Shown here in pieces: positions 1-9,501 of a DNA stretch of 64,000 nt. How positions within the stretch are numbered: the first letter of the stretch is position 1; each line of letters begins with the position of its first letter. The DNA comes from Thiocystis violacea (GTDB taxonomy: Bacteria; Pseudomonadota; Gammaproteobacteria; Chromatiales; Chromatiaceae), in contig NZ_NRRG01000001.1 of assembly GCF_016583575.1 (NCBI RefSeq), forward strand, positions 124,001 to 188,000, read 5' to 3'. The notes under the pieces are model-generated. The model was not told the origin of the DNA and ran no database searches. It worked only from the letters and a program-made list of their open reading frames with translations. The position numbers and the translations under genes are program-made.

Positions 1-3000
1 TCCGAGCTGCTGACCTTCGCGGCCGTCAATCGTGACGGCGATTCGCAATGGATGCCCGAGGAACTGGATATCCTGGCCGAGGTCATGCGCCAGGTGCGTC
101 CGCAGTTCCATCGGCATCTGGTCGAATGGTACCGCAACGATCCGGACAATCAGGCCCTGCTGCAACTCAGCCGACTATTCCGGCAGCTCCACGACTATTT
201 GAAGGACGGCCTGCTCGCCGATCTGTTTCGGCTCGCCGAGGTCTTCGCCGAGGCGATCCGGGATGGCCGGATGGAGACCGGCGCCAGGGCCCGCACCCTC
301 ATGGGTCATCTGGATTGGGTTCAGAAGCCACTGACCCAACGGCCGCCCCTGTGGCCGGAGATCGATGGAACGACGCTGATCGAGCAACTCCTGGGCGCCC
401 TGACGGAGGCTCGAATCGACGAGCCCCTGGTCGACGAGCTGCGGATGAAGTACGGCTCGCCGTCCACTGGATCCGGATCGGCGCGGACGCTGGCCGCGGA
501 TCGCGAAAGCGACCAGGCGATCGCCGAGTTGGCGATCAAGGTTCTGAGCGAGATCGCCGGACTCAAGGAACTGTTCGACCTCATCACCCACGGCGAGCGC
601 GCCGACCAGGCGTCGATCGACGCCTTCGGCGACACCCTGCGCCGTCTCGCCGCGACGCTCGACGACTCGGAAGTCGGTAATCTGACCGGGCGCATGCGCT
701 CCCTGGCCGATCAATTCGGCGCGCTGCATGCCACCGACATCGCGAAGGATCTGGTGCGTCTCGAATCCCACGCGATGGAACTGCTGGGCATCGAGGCCGT
801 ACTGCTGGCCTATGCCGGTCATCGCGGGACCAGCGCCGAGCAGGTCATCGCCCCGGACATGGATCTCTCGGAGCTGACCACGGCGACCCTGCGCGAGGCC
901 GGTTACGAGCTGTTGCGGGTCAAGGATGTCATCTCCAATTGGCAGGCCGAACAGGGTTCGCCCGAGGACCTGGCTCCCGTCAATCATTATCTGATGAGCG
1001 TTTCGGGCGCCTTGCGCATCCTCGGCGAGAATCCATCCGCCGATCTGGCCGAGTCGATCGGGCGTTTGATCCAGCGGGGTTTCGTGGACCCCGCGCGCGT
1101 CCCGACGGAAGCCCAGTTCGAGCATCTGGCCGACGCGGTCGCCGGGCTCGAGCTCTACATCGGGCATCTCCAGGATCCCATGCCGCTCGGCGACAGGCTG
1201 ATCGATCGCGCCGGGGAGTCGATGTCGGCCCTGCACGCGGAGCTTGGCGACCTGAGCGCGCCGTCCGAGGCCAGGGCTCCCGCGACGAGCCGGGAAGCGC
1301 CGCCCGCTCCCGAGAGCGAGTCACTGGCTTCCGACGACGGAGAGACGGAATTCCTGGACATCTTCCTTGAAGAGGCCCGGGAAGAGACCGAAGCGGCACA
1401 GACTCAGTTCGCGCGCTGGGAGTCCAACCCCCACGATTCCGCCGCCCTGGCCACGCTTCGGCGCAGCTTCCACACCCTCAAGGGCAGTGGCCGTCTGGTC
1501 GGGGCCTTGCAGGTGGCCGAGTTCGCGCAATCGATCGAATTCCTGCTCAACCACCTCATCGAGTCTCAGCGCTTCCCCTCGGAGGATGTACTGGCCTGCG
1601 TCGCCGAGGCGGTCCGCGTCCTGCCGGATCTGGTGGACGCCGAGGCCGAGGGTCGCCCGTTCGATATCGCGCCGCATGTGGCACGCGCCACCGAGGCGCG
1701 CGTTGGGGGTCGACCCGCCCCGGACTCGGAATCTATCCCGGAGGCCATGGAGCCAGCGCCCGAGGCCAGGCCCGTGTCCTCTGGCGTCACCCCAATCGTC
1801 GATCATGACAGCCTCTTCGTCGCCGACGAGGAACTCCTGCGGATCTTCCAGACCGAGACCCATGAACACCTGACGACACTGCGGACCTTCCTGCGGCAGG
1901 TCGACGCGGGCAACGCGAAGGTCGACGAGCCCGTGCAACGCGCCCTTCACACCCTCACGGGCAGCGCGCGCATGGCCGGAATCGATTCGATCGCCATGGT
2001 GACCAAGGCGATCGAGCTGCGTGTCAAGCCCGCCTTGACCAGGGACGAACCGCTCGACGAGACGTTCCTCGTTCTCTTCGGACAGGCCGTCGAGGCCGTC
2101 GAGATGCGTGTCGACGAACTGCCCACCACCGGACAGGGGGCCACCGCCCTGGCCGAGCTTCTGGTCGAGCTGGAACGTTGGACGGCCCCCAGCCTGGAGC
2201 CGGTGGTCGATCTGTCCGCGCCCGAGGAGCCCGAGCCCAGCCTGGTGGCCGAGGAGCCCATCCAGGAGGAACCGGTCTTGGTCTCGCCGGAGCCCGGCGA
2301 GGAAGAGGAGGCTCCGGTCGCGGAGCCCCAAGCCAGCGCGAGCGAGCCACCCCCGGTCGAGCCGCCCCTACCCGAGCCCCCGTCGGCGCCAGGGACTCCG
2401 GAGCGACCAGCGGTCGCCGCGCCGCTCGCGGATGCCCAGGCGGCACCGGATCAGGAATTGGCGTCGCTCTTCCTGGAGGACGCCCGCGACCTGCTCGACA
2501 ATCTGGATCGGCAGTTCCGCGACTGGCAGCTCGCGCCCCAGGATACCGCCGCGCTGGATGGCATCAACCGCTTGCTGCATACGCTCAAGGGCAGTGCCCG
2601 ACTGACCGGGATCGCGGCGATCGGCGACCTGAGCCACGCGCTGGAGACCCGTCTGAAGGCGTTGGGCGATGAACAGGGAGTGGTCGACGATACGACCCTG
2701 GAGCTGGCGCAGCGCGCCGTCGACACCCTGTCGGTCCAGGTCGATGCCCTGGAGCAGGGGACGCCGATCCCGCGCATGACCAGGCTGGTCGATGAACTCT
2801 CGCGCACGCCGCTGGAGGAGCCGGCTGGAGCGGAGGCCGAACCCGACGTCGCCCTGATGCGTCCGGCGGCTCCCGAGTCCGTCGCGACCCTGGCCAACCT
2901 GTTCGCTCGCGAACCGCTCGCGGAACAGCCGGCCCGCGAGACCGCCGGCGCCGTCTCCGTGACCCCACAGATCCGCGTCCGCTCGGATCTGCTCAACCGC

Positions 3001-4785
3001 CTGGTCAACCACGCGGGCGAGATCAGTATCTACCGGGGTCGACTGACCCAGCGCAACGGTCAGCTCGGCTTCGGTCTCGGCGAACTCGACCAGACCGTGG
3101 TGCGTCTGCGCGAACAACTGCGTCTGCTCGAAATCGAGACCCAGGCTCAGATCCTGCACCGCTTCGAGCGCAGCGGCGCCACCTCCGAGTTCGATGCCGA
3201 GTTCGATCCGCTCGAATTCGATCGCTTCTCGCGCTTGCAGCAACTCTCGGGGAGTCTCGCCGAGACCGTCAACGACCTCATCAGCGTCAAGGAGATGCTG
3301 GGCGGCTATCAGCGCGAGTTCACCGACCTGCTCAACCAGCAGGCGCGCATCGCCGACGACCTGCAGGACGGTTTGCTGCGCACGCGCCTGGTGCCTTTCG
3401 TTCAGGTCGTGCCGCGGCTGCATCGCCTGGTCCGTCAGACCGCCGACAGTCTCGGCAAGTCCGCGCGCCTGGAGGTCATCGGCCCCGAGGTGGAACTCGA
3501 CCGGACGATTCTCGATCGCCTGGTCGCCCCGCTTGAGCATCTGTTGCGCAACGCCGTCGATCATGGTCTGGAGGACACCAAGGCGCGCGTCGGCAAGGGC
3601 AAGCCGGCGACTGGCATGGTGACCCTGGCGTTGCGTCGCGAGGGTAACGATGCCGTGATCAGCCTGGGCGACGACGGCAAGGGACTGGACCTGGAGGCGA
3701 TTCGCAAGCAGGCCATCGCGCGCGGATTGATGGCGCCCGAGGCCCGGTTGCCGGACGAGGCGGTGCTGCAATTCATCCTGGAGCCGGGCTTCACCACCTC
3801 CGGCAAGGTGACCCAGATCTCGGGTCGCGGCGTGGGTCTGGACGTGGTGGCCTCCGAGATCAAGGCGGCCAACGGCACCATCAACCTGGAGTCGGTTCCG
3901 GGCAAGGGGGCGCGTTTCACCATCCGTTTGCCGCTGACCCTGGCCATCATCGATGCCTTCCTGGTCGCGGTCGGAGAGAGCATCTACGCCGTGCCGCACA
4001 GCACGGTCGAGGGCGCGGCCCGCGTGACCCGCGATGAGCTCCTGGCCATCCAGGCCGACCCGTCCAAGACCCTCTCGGCGCGTGGCCACCACTACAAGGT
4101 GGTCTATCTTGGCAGCGTGCTGGAGCCAAGCCTGGAACCGCCGGAACTGGGCGAGCGGCGCTGGATGCCGTTGCTGCTGGCCCGCATCGGCGACCAGCGC
4201 GTCGCCTTGCAGGTCGACAATCTGATCGAAAGCCAGCGCATCCTGGTCAAGCCCCTGGGGCCGCAGCTCGCGGGCGTGCGCTGGCTGAGCGGTGGCACCA
4301 TTCTGCCCGATGGGCGCGTCGCCCTCATCCTCGATGCCCTGGCGCTGCTGCGTTCCGGCGCGGTGCGCGACTACAAACCCGTGGCCACCACGTTCGAGCC
4401 GGCGAGGGAGTCGACCTGTGTCATGGTGGTGGATGATTCGCTCACCGTGCGCCGCGTCACCAGCCGGCTCCTGCGACGCCAGAATCTGGATGTCCTGACC
4501 GCGAAGGATGGGGTCGAGGCCCTGACCCTGCTCGACGAGCGCATCCCGGATCTGATCCTGCTGGATATCGAGATGCCGCGCATGGACGGCTACGAGCTGA
4601 CGCGCCACATTCGGCGCTCAGAACGGCTGCGCCATCTGCCGATCATCATGATCACCTCGCGCACCGGGGCCAAGCACCGGGATTACGCGATGCAGCTCGG
4701 GGTCAACCGCTATCTCGGCAAGCCTTACCAGGAATCCGAACTGCTGACCGAAATCAACGCGCTCCTGGACAAGCCGTCAGCCTGA
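1..4785 (+). CDS. chpA: ChpA-like hybrid chemotaxis histidine kinase, 5' end outside the window
   Basis: The reading frame is open from base 1, so the true start lies upstream and only the C-terminal ~1595 residues are seen. Three histidine phosphotransfer motifs are visible: HTLKGSGR (His codon at 1471), HTLTGSAR (1948) and HTLKGSAR (2578), separated by Pro/Glu-rich linkers. A CheA-type dimerisation/ATPase core follows (NAVDHGLED near 3550, GRGVGLDVV near 3826), then a CheW-like domain, then a C-terminal receiver with the phospho-acceptor Asp at 4564 (LLDIEMPRMDGY). This order is that of ChpA/PilL, the hub kinase of the type IV pilus (Pil-Chp) chemosensory system; pilGHIJ would be expected upstream, but that is inference. 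Its last 9 bases overlap the 3' end of the convergent rsmE. Confidence 0.9.
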   Translation, partial: SELLTFAAVNRDGDSQWMPEELDILAEVMRQVRPQFHRHLVEWYRNDPDNQALLQLSRLFRQLHDYLKDGLLADLFRLAEVFAEAIRDGRMETGARARTLMGHLDWVQKPLTQRPPLWPEIDGTTLIEQLLGALTEARIDEPLVDELRMKYGSPSTGSGSARTLAADRESDQAIAELAIKVLSEIAGLKELFDLITHGERADQASIDAFGDTLRRLAATLDDSEVGNLTGRMRSLADQFGALHATDIAKDLVRLESHAMELLGIEAVLLAYAGHRGTSAEQVIAPDMDLSELTTATLREAGYELLRVKDVISNWQAEQGSPEDLAPVNHYLMSVSGALRILGENPSADLAESIGRLIQRGFVDPARVPTEAQFEHLADAVAGLELYIGHLQDPMPLGDRLIDRAGESMSALHAELGDLSAPSEARAPATSREAPPAPESESLASDDGETEFLDIFLEEAREETEAAQTQFARWESNPHDSAALATLRRSFHTLKGSGRLVGALQVAEFAQSIEFLLNHLIESQRFPSEDVLACVAEAVRVLPDLVDAEAEGRPFDIAPHVARATEARVGGRPAPDSESIPEAMEPAPEARPVSSGVTPIVDHDSLFVADEELLRIFQTETHEHLTTLRTFLRQVDAGNAKVDEPVQRALHTLTGSARMAGIDSIAMVTKAIELRVKPALTRDEPLDETFLVLFGQAVEAVEMRVDELPTTGQGATALAELLVELERWTAPSLEPVVDLSAPEEPEPSLVAEEPIQEEPVLVSPEPGEEEEAPVAEPQASASEPPPVEPPLPEPPSAPGTPERPAVAAPLADAQAAPDQELASLFLEDARDLLDNLDRQFRDWQLAPQDTAALDGINRLLHTLKGSARLTGIAAIGDLSHALETRLKALGDEQGVVDDTTLELAQRAVDTLSVQVDALEQGTPIPRMTRLVDELSRTPLEEPAGAEAEPDVALMRPAAPESVATLANLFAREPLAEQPARETAGAVSVTPQIRVRSDLLNRLVNHAGEISIYRGRLTQRNGQLGFGLGELDQTVVRLREQLRLLEIETQAQILHRFERSGATSEFDAEFDPLEFDRFSRLQQLSGSLAETVNDLISVKEMLGGYQREFTDLLNQQARIADDLQDGLLRTRLVPFVQVVPRLHRLVRQTADSLGKSARLEVIGPEVELDRTILDRLVAPLEHLLRNAVDHGLEDTKARVGKGKPATGMVTLALRREGNDAVISLGDDGKGLDLEAIRKQAIARGLMAPEARLPDEAVLQFILEPGFTTSGKVTQISGRGVGLDVVASEIKAANGTINLESVPGKGARFTIRLPLTLAIIDAFLVAVGESIYAVPHSTVEGAARVTRDELLAIQADPSKTLSARGHHYKVVYLGSVLEPSLEPPELGERRWMPLLLARIGDQRVALQVDNLIESQRILVKPLGPQLAGVRWLSGGTILPDGRVALILDALALLRSGAVRDYKPVATTFEPARESTCVMVVDDSLTVRRVTSRLLRRQNLDVLTAKDGVEALTLLDERIPDLILLDIEMPRMDGYELTRHIRRSERLRHLPIIMITSRTGAKHRDYAMQLGVNRYLGKPYQESELLTEINALLDKPSA

Positions 4786-5523
4786 CCGGGCGTCCCCGAA
4801 GTCTCCCCAGAGCGCCTGAATCACCGCGATCGCGGCCAGTGGCGCCGTCTCGGTCCGCAGAATCCTGGGACCGAGTCGGACGCCCACGAAGCCCTGGCGC
4901 AGCGCCGCCTCGCGTTCTCCGGAGTCAAGCCCGCCCTCCGGGCCGATCAGGAGTGTCACGCCACCCGCCTCCGGCGCCGGCCGGCTGGTCAGGGCCTGTT
5001 CGGCTTGCGGATCCAATAGCAATCCACCGGCGCGTGGCATCCCGAGCCAATCGTCGAGACGGGGCGCGGCTTCCAGCCTTGGGATCCGTTGCCGACCGGA
5101 CTGCTCGCAGGCCGCGATGATGACGCCCCGCCAATGTTCCAGTCGTTTCTCCAGCCGCGCCCCATCGAGCTTGACCTGGCCCCGTTTGGTGAACAGCGGG
5201 GTGAGTCTGGTCACTCCCAACTCGACGGCCTTCTGGAGCGCGAAGTCCATCCGCTCGCCCTTGGAGACGCCGAGCGCGAGATGAATCTCCAGCGGTGGAG
5301 CGGACTCCGCCTCGCCTCGGGTCTCCACCAGGACGCGCGTCGTCTCGCGGGTCGAGGCGATCAGCCGGGCCTGATAGGCGTGACCGTCGCCGTTGAAGAG
5401 CACCAGCGGCGCGTTTGGCGCCAGGCGGAGAACCTGACCGACATGACGCGCTTGCGCGGCGGGAAGCTCGAACTCCGCGCCCTCGCGCAACAGGGCGTCG
5501 ACATGGATCCTCGGGACGCGCAC
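4777..5523 (-). CDS. rsmE: 16S rRNA (uracil-1498-N3)-methyltransferase RsmE
   Basis: A 248-residue protein of the usual RsmE length. The N-terminal part is the small PUA-like RNA-binding barrel (MRVPRIHVDALLREG). The C-terminal part is a SPOUT/trefoil-knot methyltransferase with the S-adenosylmethionine-binding signatures LLIGPEGG and GPRILRTETA. The family methylates N3 of U1498 in 16S rRNA within assembled 30S subunits. The gene is convergent with the chpA-like gene (9-base overlap of 3' ends) and lies 10 bases downstream of the DUF423 gene on the same strand, so the two are probably co-transcribed. Confidence 0.95.
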   Translation of the reverse strand: MRVPRIHVDALLREGAEFELPAAQARHVGQVLRLAPNAPLVLFNGDGHAYQARLIASTRETTRVLVETRGEAESAPPLEIHLALGVSKGERMDFALQKAVELGVTRLTPLFTKRGQVKLDGARLEKRLEHWRGVIIAACEQSGRQRIPRLEAAPRLDDWLGMPRAGGLLLDPQAEQALTSRPAPEAGGVTLLIGPEGGLDSGEREAALRQGFVGVRLGPRILRTETAPLAAIAVIQALWGDFGDARSG

Positions 5524-5533
5524 CGATAAACCG

Positions 5534-5926
5534 CTAGTGAGCAGCCGATGGCAGGCGCACGACGGCCACCGCGAGCAAGGCCCAGCCGGCGATCAGCAGG
5601 ACGCCACCAATCGGCGTGATCATCCCAAGCTGACGCAGTCCCGTGAGCGTCATCGCGAAGAGACTGCCGCTGAACAGAGCGACCCCGATCAGAAAGGCCC
5701 AGGCCGCGAGGCTGATCAGCCCGGCCTCGGGTCGCTGAAGCAGCACCAGACCACAGGCCAGGATCGCCATCGCGTGCAGACCAAGATAATCGGCCCCGGT
5801 CCGCCAGTTCAGCAGCAGGGCCGGGTCGACGCGGGCCTTGAGCCCATGGGCGCCGAAGGCCCCGAGCGCGACGGTCAGCAGACCGCCGACGGCGCCCAGG
5901 GTCAGCCAGAGGGATGCGCGGTTCAT
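5534..5926 (-). CDS. DUF423 family small membrane protein
   Basis: A 130-residue, very hydrophobic protein with about four predicted membrane segments. The opening (MNRASLWLTLGAVGGLLTVALGAFGAHGLK) and GADYLGLHAMAILACGL are characteristic of the DUF423/YgdD family of inner-membrane proteins, whose function is not established. It directly precedes rsmE on the same strand, probably as the first gene of a two-gene operon, and is divergent from aprBA across a 416-base intergenic region. It is not an AprM-type anchor: it reads away from aprBA and its sequence is plain DUF423. Confidence 0.9.
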   Translation of the reverse strand: MNRASLWLTLGAVGGLLTVALGAFGAHGLKARVDPALLLNWRTGADYLGLHAMAILACGLVLLQRPEAGLISLAAWAFLIGVALFSGSLFAMTLTGLRQLGMITPIGGVLLIAGWALLAVAVVRLPSAAH

Positions 5927-6342
5927 GTTCAGTACCTCGTAGGCGCCGCCTGTTGTAGTGAAAGCCAGGTCCAGTCGTTCCGCCGCTCGCGTCCTTGGGC
6001 AAGCGGTGCTCTGGCTGGCCAGCGTCGAACGGTATCAGAATTCCGTAATAAAGCTATGTTATCAAGGCCGCCGGAAATACTGTTTTGACCTCGATCTGGC
6101 AAATCAATAGGCTGCATCACCCAAACCATCCGGTCACGACACCAGCGTCCAGGCTTGCGCCCACACGATCCGGTTGACGACAGCGCGCGCGACGACGAGC
6201 CGGTCACTTCAGGCAGGGATGCGCCGTTCCATCCAAGGTCCGAGGCCCAGAGGCCTCGGCAGCCGACTACCGACAGCCGCCACCCGCCTTGGCGAGAATG
6301 AGGCGGCATTCACGCTAGTGAACCGTTAGGAGATCGAGCACC
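5927..6342. other. Divergent intergenic region between DUF423 gene and aprBA
   Basis: There is no convincing gene in this 416-base stretch. It holds an AT-richer patch (6025-6115) suited to promoters and a short perfect hairpin, CCGAGGCC / GGCCTCGG (6240-6247 and 6252-6259, loop CAGA), which would lie in the aprBA leader. No ORF for an AprM-like membrane protein is seen upstream of aprB. Confidence 0.6.
6085..6113 (+). promoter_or_regulatory. Possible sigma70-type promoter for aprBA
   Basis: TTGACC (6085-6090) and TAGGCT (6108-6113) are separated by exactly 17 bases. The -35 match is good and the -10 weak. It would give a leader of about 220 nt before aprB. This is a visual match only. Confidence 0.35.
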
Positions 6343-6810
6343 ATGCCAACGTTTGTGCGTACCGACAAGTGCGACGGCTGCAAGGGTCAGGACAAGACCG
6401 CTTGCATGTACATCTGCCCCCACGACCTCATGAAGCTGGACCAGGACGGCTCCGAGACCAGCCACGCCATGAAGGCGTTCAATCAAGAGCCCGAGCAGTG
6501 CTGGGAGTGCTACTCCTGCGTCAAGATCTGTCCCCAGCAGGCGATCGAGTGCCGCCACTACGCCGATGTGGTGCCCATGGGCGCCTCGGTTCAACCCCTG
6601 CGCGGCACCGATTCCATCATGTGGACCATCAGGTTCCGCAACGGCAACATGAAGCGCTTCAAATTCCCCATCCGCACCACGCCCGAAGGTTCCATCAATC
6701 CCTACGGCTCCAAGCCCGCCGCCGACATCGCCAAAATCGGCGAGGCCGGTTTCTTCACCCTGGGTGGCGTTCAGAAGACTGGTAACCCCAGCGAACTGAT
6801 CCGCAAGTAA
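6343..6810 (+). CDS. aprB: Adenylylsulfate (APS) reductase beta subunit
   Basis: A 155-residue iron-sulfur subunit of dissimilatory APS reductase. Its N-terminal half carries two ferredoxin-like cysteine clusters, CDGCKGQDKTACMYICP and CWECYSCVKICP, which bind two [4Fe-4S] clusters and carry electrons to or from the FAD of AprA. The C-terminal tail wraps around AprA in known structures. In sulfur oxidisers the enzyme runs in reverse, joining sulfite and AMP to form APS in the cytoplasm. The start is supported by AGGAG (6328-6332) ten bases upstream. aprA follows after 41 bases. No sat, aprM or qmo genes are seen in the window. Confidence 0.97.
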   Translation: MPTFVRTDKCDGCKGQDKTACMYICPHDLMKLDQDGSETSHAMKAFNQEPEQCWECYSCVKICPQQAIECRHYADVVPMGASVQPLRGTDSIMWTIRFRNGNMKRFKFPIRTTPEGSINPYGSKPAADIAKIGEAGFFTLGGVQKTGNPSELIRK

Positions 6811-6851
6811 CCCCATTGCCTGGCAACGATCATCCGTTCGAGGTAGACGAA

Positions 6852-8831
6852 ATGGCAGGAGAATTCGGCAATCCCGAAATCGTCGAGGAAGAAGTCGACA
6901 TCCTCATCATCGGTGGCGGCATGGGCGCCTGCGGTGCGGCTTACGAGATCGGCCCCTGGCTCGATCAGGCCAAGAAACAAGGCATCGATCTCAAGGTCAA
7001 GCTGGTCGACAAGGCCGCCATGGAACGCTCCGGCGCCGTGGCCCAGGGCCTGTCCGCCATCAACACCTATCTGGGCGAGCAGGATCCGGCGGACTACGCC
7101 CGCATGGTCTCCAACGACCTCATGGGTATCACCCGCGACGACCTGGCCTATGACCTGGGCCGCCACGTCGACGACTCCGTGCATCTGTTCGAGGAATGGG
7201 GCCTGCCGATCTGGAAGCAGCCCGGCGACGAGGGCAAGCCCCTGGTCGAGGGCGGCAAGCCGGTACGCTCGGGCAAGTGGCAGATCATGATCAACGGCGA
7301 GTCTTACAAGTGGATCGTCGCCGAGGCCGCCAAGAAGGGGCTGGGTACCGGCCGTATCCAGGAGCACGTCTTCATCGTCAAGCTGGTCAACGATAAGAAC
7401 GACAAGAACCGCATCGCTGGTGCGATCGGCTTCTCGGTGCGCGAGCACAAGATTTATGTCTACACGTTCAAGGCGTGCCTCTTGGTCGCCGGTGGCTGCG
7501 TGAACATCTTCCGTCCGCGCTCGGTCGGTGAAGGCATGGGCCGCGCCTGGTATCCGGTGTGGAACGCAGGCAGCACCTACGCGATGGCCGCCGAGGCCGG
7601 CGCCGAGCTGACCATGATGGAAAACCGCTTCGTGCCCACCCGCTTCAAAGACGGTTACGGCCCCGTGGGCGCCTGGTTCCTGCTCTTCAAGGCCAAAGCC
7701 GTCAACGCCTTCGGCGAGGTCTACATGGACACCAACAAGGAACTGTTGAACGACTATCCGCCTTATGGCCAGGCTGCCGTGCCCGCATCCTGCCTGCGCA
7801 ACCATCTCATGATGAAGGAAATTCGCGAGGGTCGCGGCCCGATCTACATGGACACGGTCAGCGCGCTCGGCAAGCTCGCCGAAACCATGACCCCCAAGGA
7901 GATCAAGCGCCTGGAAGCGGAAGCCTGGGAAGACTTCCTCGACATGTGCATCGGTCAGGCCGGTGTCTGGGCTGGCGAGAATATCGAGCCGGAGAAGAAA
8001 AACTCCGAGCTGATGCCCACCGAACCCTACCTGCTTGGCTCGCATTCGGGGTGCTGCGGCATTTGGGTCTCGGGTCCGACCGACGTCGGAGCCCCGACCG
8101 ACGAAGAACATGCCGACGCCGGCAAGATCCCGAGCCATCTGCCCTCCGGCTGGAACTGGGGCTATCGCTCCATGACCACCGTCAAGGGTCTCTTCACGGC
8201 GGCTGACGGTGTCGGGGCCTCCGGTCACAAGTTCTCCTCCGGCTCCCATGCCGAGGGACGGCTCGCGGCCAAGGCCATGGTCCAGTTTTGCATGGACAAC
8301 AAGGATCACAAGCCTGAGCTGGCTGACTCGGTCGCCGACCTGGTCAATGAGATCTACCGTCCGGTGCGCAATTTCCTTGAGAACAAGGACTACAGCACCG
8401 CCATCGACGTGAACCCGCACTACATCACACCGAAGATGCTTCAGTTCCGCTTGCAGAAGGTCATGGACGAATACGTCGCCGGCGTCTCGACCATGTACCA
8501 GACCAACGCCAAGATGATGGAAGTGGCCGAGCAGAAACTGGAGATGCTCAAGGAAGACGCCCTGAAGATGCGCGCCAAGGACCTGCACGAACTGCTGCGG
8601 GCCTGGGAGAACTACCACCGCATCCTCACCGCCGAAGCGCACATGAAGCACATCCAGTTCCGCGAGGAGAGCCGTTACCCCGGCTTCTACTACCGGATGG
8701 ACTACAACTTCATCGACGAAGAGAACTGGAAGTGCTTCGTCAACTCGGTCTATGACAAGGAGACCAAGACCTGGAACTGCTTCAAGCGCGCCCACGTCGA
8801 CATCGTCGACAAGTCCAAGCTGTTCAAGTAG
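6852..8831 (+). CDS. aprA: Adenylylsulfate (APS) reductase alpha subunit
   Basis: A 659-residue flavoprotein of the fumarate-reductase/AprA family. The N-terminal FAD-binding motif is VDILIIGGGMGACGAA; further family landmarks include FRPRSVGEG and the Cys/Gly-rich SGCCGIWVSGP segment in the C-terminal half. With AprB it interconverts sulfite + AMP and APS. The ATG at 6852 is chosen over an in-frame ATG 36 bases upstream because GAGGT (6839-6843) is correctly spaced before it and the protein then begins MAGEFGNPE, close to the conserved domain. The gene ends just before two strong hairpins, so aprBA looks like a complete two-gene transcript. Confidence 0.97.
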   Translation: MAGEFGNPEIVEEEVDILIIGGGMGACGAAYEIGPWLDQAKKQGIDLKVKLVDKAAMERSGAVAQGLSAINTYLGEQDPADYARMVSNDLMGITRDDLAYDLGRHVDDSVHLFEEWGLPIWKQPGDEGKPLVEGGKPVRSGKWQIMINGESYKWIVAEAAKKGLGTGRIQEHVFIVKLVNDKNDKNRIAGAIGFSVREHKIYVYTFKACLLVAGGCVNIFRPRSVGEGMGRAWYPVWNAGSTYAMAAEAGAELTMMENRFVPTRFKDGYGPVGAWFLLFKAKAVNAFGEVYMDTNKELLNDYPPYGQAAVPASCLRNHLMMKEIREGRGPIYMDTVSALGKLAETMTPKEIKRLEAEAWEDFLDMCIGQAGVWAGENIEPEKKNSELMPTEPYLLGSHSGCCGIWVSGPTDVGAPTDEEHADAGKIPSHLPSGWNWGYRSMTTVKGLFTAADGVGASGHKFSSGSHAEGRLAAKAMVQFCMDNKDHKPELADSVADLVNEIYRPVRNFLENKDYSTAIDVNPHYITPKMLQFRLQKVMDEYVAGVSTMYQTNAKMMEVAEQKLEMLKEDALKMRAKDLHELLRAWENYHRILTAEAHMKHIQFREESRYPGFYYRMDYNFIDEENWKCFVNSVYDKETKTWNCFKRAHVDIVDKSKLFK

Positions 8832-8835
8832 ACCT

Positions 8836-8874
8836 CGGCTCTCCGTTTTGGGCAAAGCCCAAAACGGAGAGCCG
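8836..8874 (+). terminator. Long perfect hairpin just downstream of aprA
   Basis: An 18-bp perfect inverted repeat (8836-8853 with 8857-8874) around an AAA loop begins four bases after the aprA stop codon. It has no T-run of its own, so it may act as a 3' end stabiliser, or together with the next hairpin. Confidence 0.7.
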
Positions 8875-8883
8875 ATGAGCGAT

Positions 8884-8919
8884 AAAAGTCCGGCGGCCGT
8901 GAGGTCGCCGGACTTTTTT
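8884..8919 (+). terminator. Rho-independent terminator of aprBA
   Basis: A 12-bp stem AAAAGTCCGGCG (8884-8895) / CGCCGGACTTTT (8906-8917) ends in a run of six T. It is a textbook intrinsic terminator, nine bases after the preceding hairpin. Confidence 0.85.
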
Positions 8920-8941
8920 GTGCCCGAGCGCCAGATCCGAG

Positions 8942-9056
8942 GGTAGTGCCTCAATCAGCAGGATGGGCTATGGCGAATCGTCGGCGGCAACGCCTGCCTA
9001 ACCGGGTTTCCGAAGAAACTCTCTCGGGTAGCCATCCTGCGAATCAGGGCACTACC
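8942..9056. repeat. MITE-like palindromic repeat, copy A
   Basis: The ends are imperfect inverted repeats: GGTAGTGCC at 8942-8950 and GGCACTACC at 9048-9056, each continuing inward into a CAGGATGG(G)CTA-like block. The same terminal motif (GGTAGTGCCTCGATTCG) begins or ends copies near 57.25, 58.5 and 63.8 kb. The interior of this copy differs from those. Confidence 0.65.
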
Positions 9057-9501
9057 GGAACCTGGCATGGAACGCCGGAGGAGGCGTTCGATATGTCTTC
9101 GGTGTATTTGACGGTTTGATGGCGTTCATTTCGTAGAGCCACGAAGTCAGGATCGGGCCGGGCTGACGCGATTGCGACCGCCCGACCCGATCGGATCGCT
9201 CCGCCGGGCCGATGCGCGCGGACGGCTCGAACGCGCTCCATGGTCTTCATCGTCAACAATTCGCCTCTTCGCCATCCAGCGGCAACTCGCCGAGGCCATC
9301 CATCGCGGTTTGTGCCGCGCCGTTTCCGATTCGGACCCGGAATCGCTTAGCATGGGGACATGCCCAGGGGTCGGCTTGTCCCGACCGTCCTCGGGATCGA
9401 TGACCCGGCGGCGGATCGGTCACCCGATCCGCTCGCGGCGGCCGATCCTCGTTACTCGGCGCCCGCTTTTCCGCCCTCCAACGATCACACGCCCACCCAA
9501 G

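Larger units (their letters stand above)
8832..9501. other. Intergenic region between aprA and the SNF2 gene
   Basis: This 670-base stretch holds the two aprA hairpins, a palindromic repeat (8942-9056, listed separately) and a small hairpin GAACGCC / GGCGTTC (9070-9076 and 9083-9089). The rest is GC-rich with no gene I can support. An in-frame extension of the next gene back to 9172 is possible but looks non-coding. Confidence 0.6.

Noticed and set aside
2368-4608. 746-codon open frame antisense to the chpA-like gene
   Set aside because: GC-rich coding DNA leaves long open frames on the opposite strand. This one lies wholly inside a gene with clear kinase motifs and its own translation is low-complexity without any domain.
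5929-6309. Possible gene between DUF423 and aprB, considered as aprM
   Set aside because: No frame in this region encodes membrane segments on the aprBA strand; the open frames are Arg/Ser/Gly-rich.
6771-8954. 727-codon open frame antisense to aprA
   Set aside because: It shadows aprA codon for codon; the translation is His/Val/Leu-rich with no recognisable motif.
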